Positions 61,771 to 64,000 of a DNA stretch of 64,000 bases are shown piece by piece (position 1 is the stretch's first letter; the number at the start of each line of letters is the position of its first letter). The position numbers and the translations under genes are program-made. The notes under the pieces are model-generated. The model saw only the letters and a program-made list of their open reading frames with translations. It made no database searches and was not told the DNA's origin. This DNA comes from Cinclus cinclus (Eukaryota > Chordata > Aves > Passeriformes > Cinclidae), in the NCBI RefSeq assembly GCF_963662255.1, contig NC_085046.1, positions 131,733,332 through 131,797,331 on the forward strand, read 5' to 3'.

Positions 61771-64000
61771 TGCGTCCCTGTGAGATGCTGTGGGAGGGAG
61801 GGCTCAAAACAGTCTGAAAAGACAGGAAGTCAGCTGTTAATTCATGGAAAAGCCTTTTGATTTTGGAGCAAGAAAACTATACAAGAGCTATAATAACATC
61901 TGGAGTTTCCTTGGTTCAAAGAAGGTTTTTCTGCATTTCAGCAAGGATTTTGTGCATGCACAGAAAGCAGTTCCGGTGGTGTTACTGGAGTAAGGTCACA
62001 TCCAAAGACTCTCAGATTCCACACTTGGTGACTCAGAAAGTAGCACCCACATCACATGCTTTTGAAGCAGTGATGCCCACACCTGAGCGAGTTCCCGGCA
62101 CCTTGCTTATGGCAAGTGAGGAAAAACAAGGACCCAATGGACTCAGCTGGATAGCTGCTGATAGGAATAGTCATGTCCCAGCAGCACCTCTCTCCTTTGT
62201 TGGCTGCAGAGAAAATGTAGAGGGAAGTGAATGTGTTTGCTAGGGGTTTGAAGAGGGTGAAGCCTATCAAGGTGTCTGCTGATTGCAGTTTGGGAGCTAT
62301 CTACTTTCCCTGCTCTGAAGACAGAGCCACTCTAGTTGGGGTGCTGGGAGATGGAGGTTCCACATGGTGCTGGATGACTGAAGCAGGCACCCTTTGCAGC
62401 TGTCCATCCTGCCCCTTTGCTAGGCACAGTTGCCCCAAAGCAAGGATGGGCTCCTCCCATGAATCATCTCATCAGCCGTACAAGTCAATGTGTCACTACA
62501 TAGCTTGGTCTTTGTGCTCACCACAGCCATGGGTCTGAGACTGGTGCAGAGCAGACAGAACCTGGACAGGTCTTGCTCAGATGCAGGACAGCTGAGTAGT
62601 GAGGAGAAACTGGAAAGGCAAGTTCAAAGGCAGGTGTGACACAAAGGAAAAAGGTGAGGTAGTAACACCAAGCCAGCAGGCACAGCCCTGTGCAGTCTCC
62701 TGGTGTCCACTGGACCCCTCCCATCAGGATATGCTATGGCAGCACTGTGTCTCTGGCTGGAAATGAGAAGGGTTCTTCCCCAAAGTATCCAGCACAGGCA
62801 GGACTGTTTGAGGCAGGATTCTGGAGCAAACCTAAGTCTCGCTGATCACCACAACATCCTTGTGCACAGGTAATTTGCCTCTTCCAATGCAGCAGGCCTC
62901 ACAGACCTGAGCCTGGGAGGTGCAAAGTATCTGGGCCATCTCAGAGACCAGTGCTTCTGAAATACACTGTGATAGTTAGAGGTCATCAAAACACAGGTTT
63001 AACTTTAGACTCCTCAGTCATACAAGTAGTTACTGTCTGACCCTGTCTCATATCCTAACAGTGTTGCCAAAGGAGGAGGGAAAGAACTGAAATTTTACAC
63101 CGTGGCATATGGAATGATTCAGAATTCTTCTAAAATGGAGATGGTGAGAATGTTTTTGATCCCTTTCAAAAATAGAAGAACCTGGATATGGTTAGAGAGG
63201 CCTCATGCTGTGAGCTGGAGTTTTTGTAATCAGTGCTGACTGGAATTGCCTGTCAGTCTGATTTGTGCATTTTCCCAGTCTTTTATAATACAATCAAATT
63301 GCTGTTTCCACATTGTAAGAGACACTTCACAAGTTTCTTGGGAGAGGACACCAAGCTCCAAGGCTAATTCATTTTTCCTCTCAAAAAAGAATTTTTCCAT
63401 TTTTTCTTCTTAAACTATTTTATTTTATAATTACTCACAGAGGCTGAAAATTGATTCAACAAATCTTGGGTAATCTCCAGGTGTTCCCCAGGTTGGAAAC
63501 CAGCAATTGAAAAGAGAGAAAATATAGAATAAAAGAAAAATTCATAAGTTGAGGAACTTCTTGTTTCATTGATTTTCACTCCTGCAGCAAAATTTGGTTT
63601 CATTTGTAGAGGATTCTCCTGGACAGAAGCAGATATCAGACTACTGACTAACAACATAGAATGCACTTTTTTGTAGCAAATAACATTTTGTTTGCATTTG
63701 GGTGGACAAGACACCTACAAAGAAGAACAAGACCCAGTGAATACATTACACACTGAGCTACACAGGCACCGGTGGCTCTTGGCTCTTGTTCACAGATGGG
63801 GGTTTGTACCTGGGGTGGTGTCCATGGCTGGTTAATGTAACCTATTTTGTTCATCCACCTGAGAAGTGGAAAGCACAAATAATGACCATTTTCAGGTACT
63901 CCACAATTTACATCTCTTCTGGAAGCTCAGTTAGCTGAGCTATTTGTACTAAATGGGAACAGTATGAATACAGTAAAGGTGGCTGGAAATAAAAGCTGAA
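61771..64000. other. upstream sequence without a recognised gene
   Basis: The longest frame of the whole right part lies here (61857-62243, 128 codons, plus strand). It starts MILEQENYTRAIITSG, shows no domain, signal peptide or repeat, and I do not recognise it. A 99-codon minus-strand frame at 63415-63714 is equally unplaced. No exon of the genes that lie next to UBR5 in mammals (such as KLF10) is seen. Confidence 0.65.

Noticed and set aside
50131..64000. Exons of genes that neighbour UBR5 in mammals (ODF1, KLF10)
   Set aside because: No zinc-finger or heat-shock-like coding text was seen in either strand; these genes would lie further right or be absent.
1..64000. CRISPR arrays, tRNA or rRNA genes, bacterial-type operons
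   Set aside because: No regularly spaced repeats, no cloverleaf box A/B pairs and no packed coding were seen; the window is vertebrate gene and intergenic DNA.

Overview
The window is vertebrate nuclear DNA, almost certainly from a bird. The evidence is a large, widely spaced multi-exon gene, AT-rich introns, one strong CpG island, and several interspersed repeats that read as CR1 LINEs of avian type. The species cannot be told from the sequence. There are no bacterial operons, CRISPR arrays or tRNA genes, and nearly all open frames of 60-130 codons are chance.

The only protein-coding gene I can support is the 5' part of UBR5 (EDD/hyd), a giant HECT-type E3 ubiquitin ligase, on the minus strand. 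Sixteen coding exons lie between 49393 (start ATG) and 6372. They join without a frame break into 2007 nt, or 669 codons, roughly the first quarter of a protein of about 2800 residues. All junction phases agree. The exons carry the start of the N-terminal beta-propeller region, the UBA domain (about residues 187-226), an acidic stretch, an Arg-rich segment and two basic clusters. The UBR box, MLLE and HECT domains must lie beyond the left edge of the window.

Layout: 1-6371 is a partial intron 16. From 6372 to 32101 lie coding exons 16 to 2, with introns of 80 nt to 6.6 kb. From 32102 to 49331 is the 17.2-kb intron 1, which holds a roughly 1-kb CR1 copy. From about 48840 to 50130 is the CpG-island promoter, with a YY1-type element, GC boxes, an inverted CCAAT box, a CRE-like site and an E-box. 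From 50131 to 64000 is sequence upstream of UBR5 with CR1 fragments and a 56-bp tandem duplication but no recognised gene; a divergent non-coding transcript is plausible but unproven.

The most interesting observations concern splicing of UBR5. Coding exon 9 has two acceptors 18 nt apart that would insert or omit six residues (VLLLPL). Intron 13 uses a GC-AG boundary. Exon 7 has a weak GTTTGT donor. Intron 1 begins with a G-run-rich segment able to form a G-quadruplex in the nascent RNA. I found no undescribed multi-gene system.
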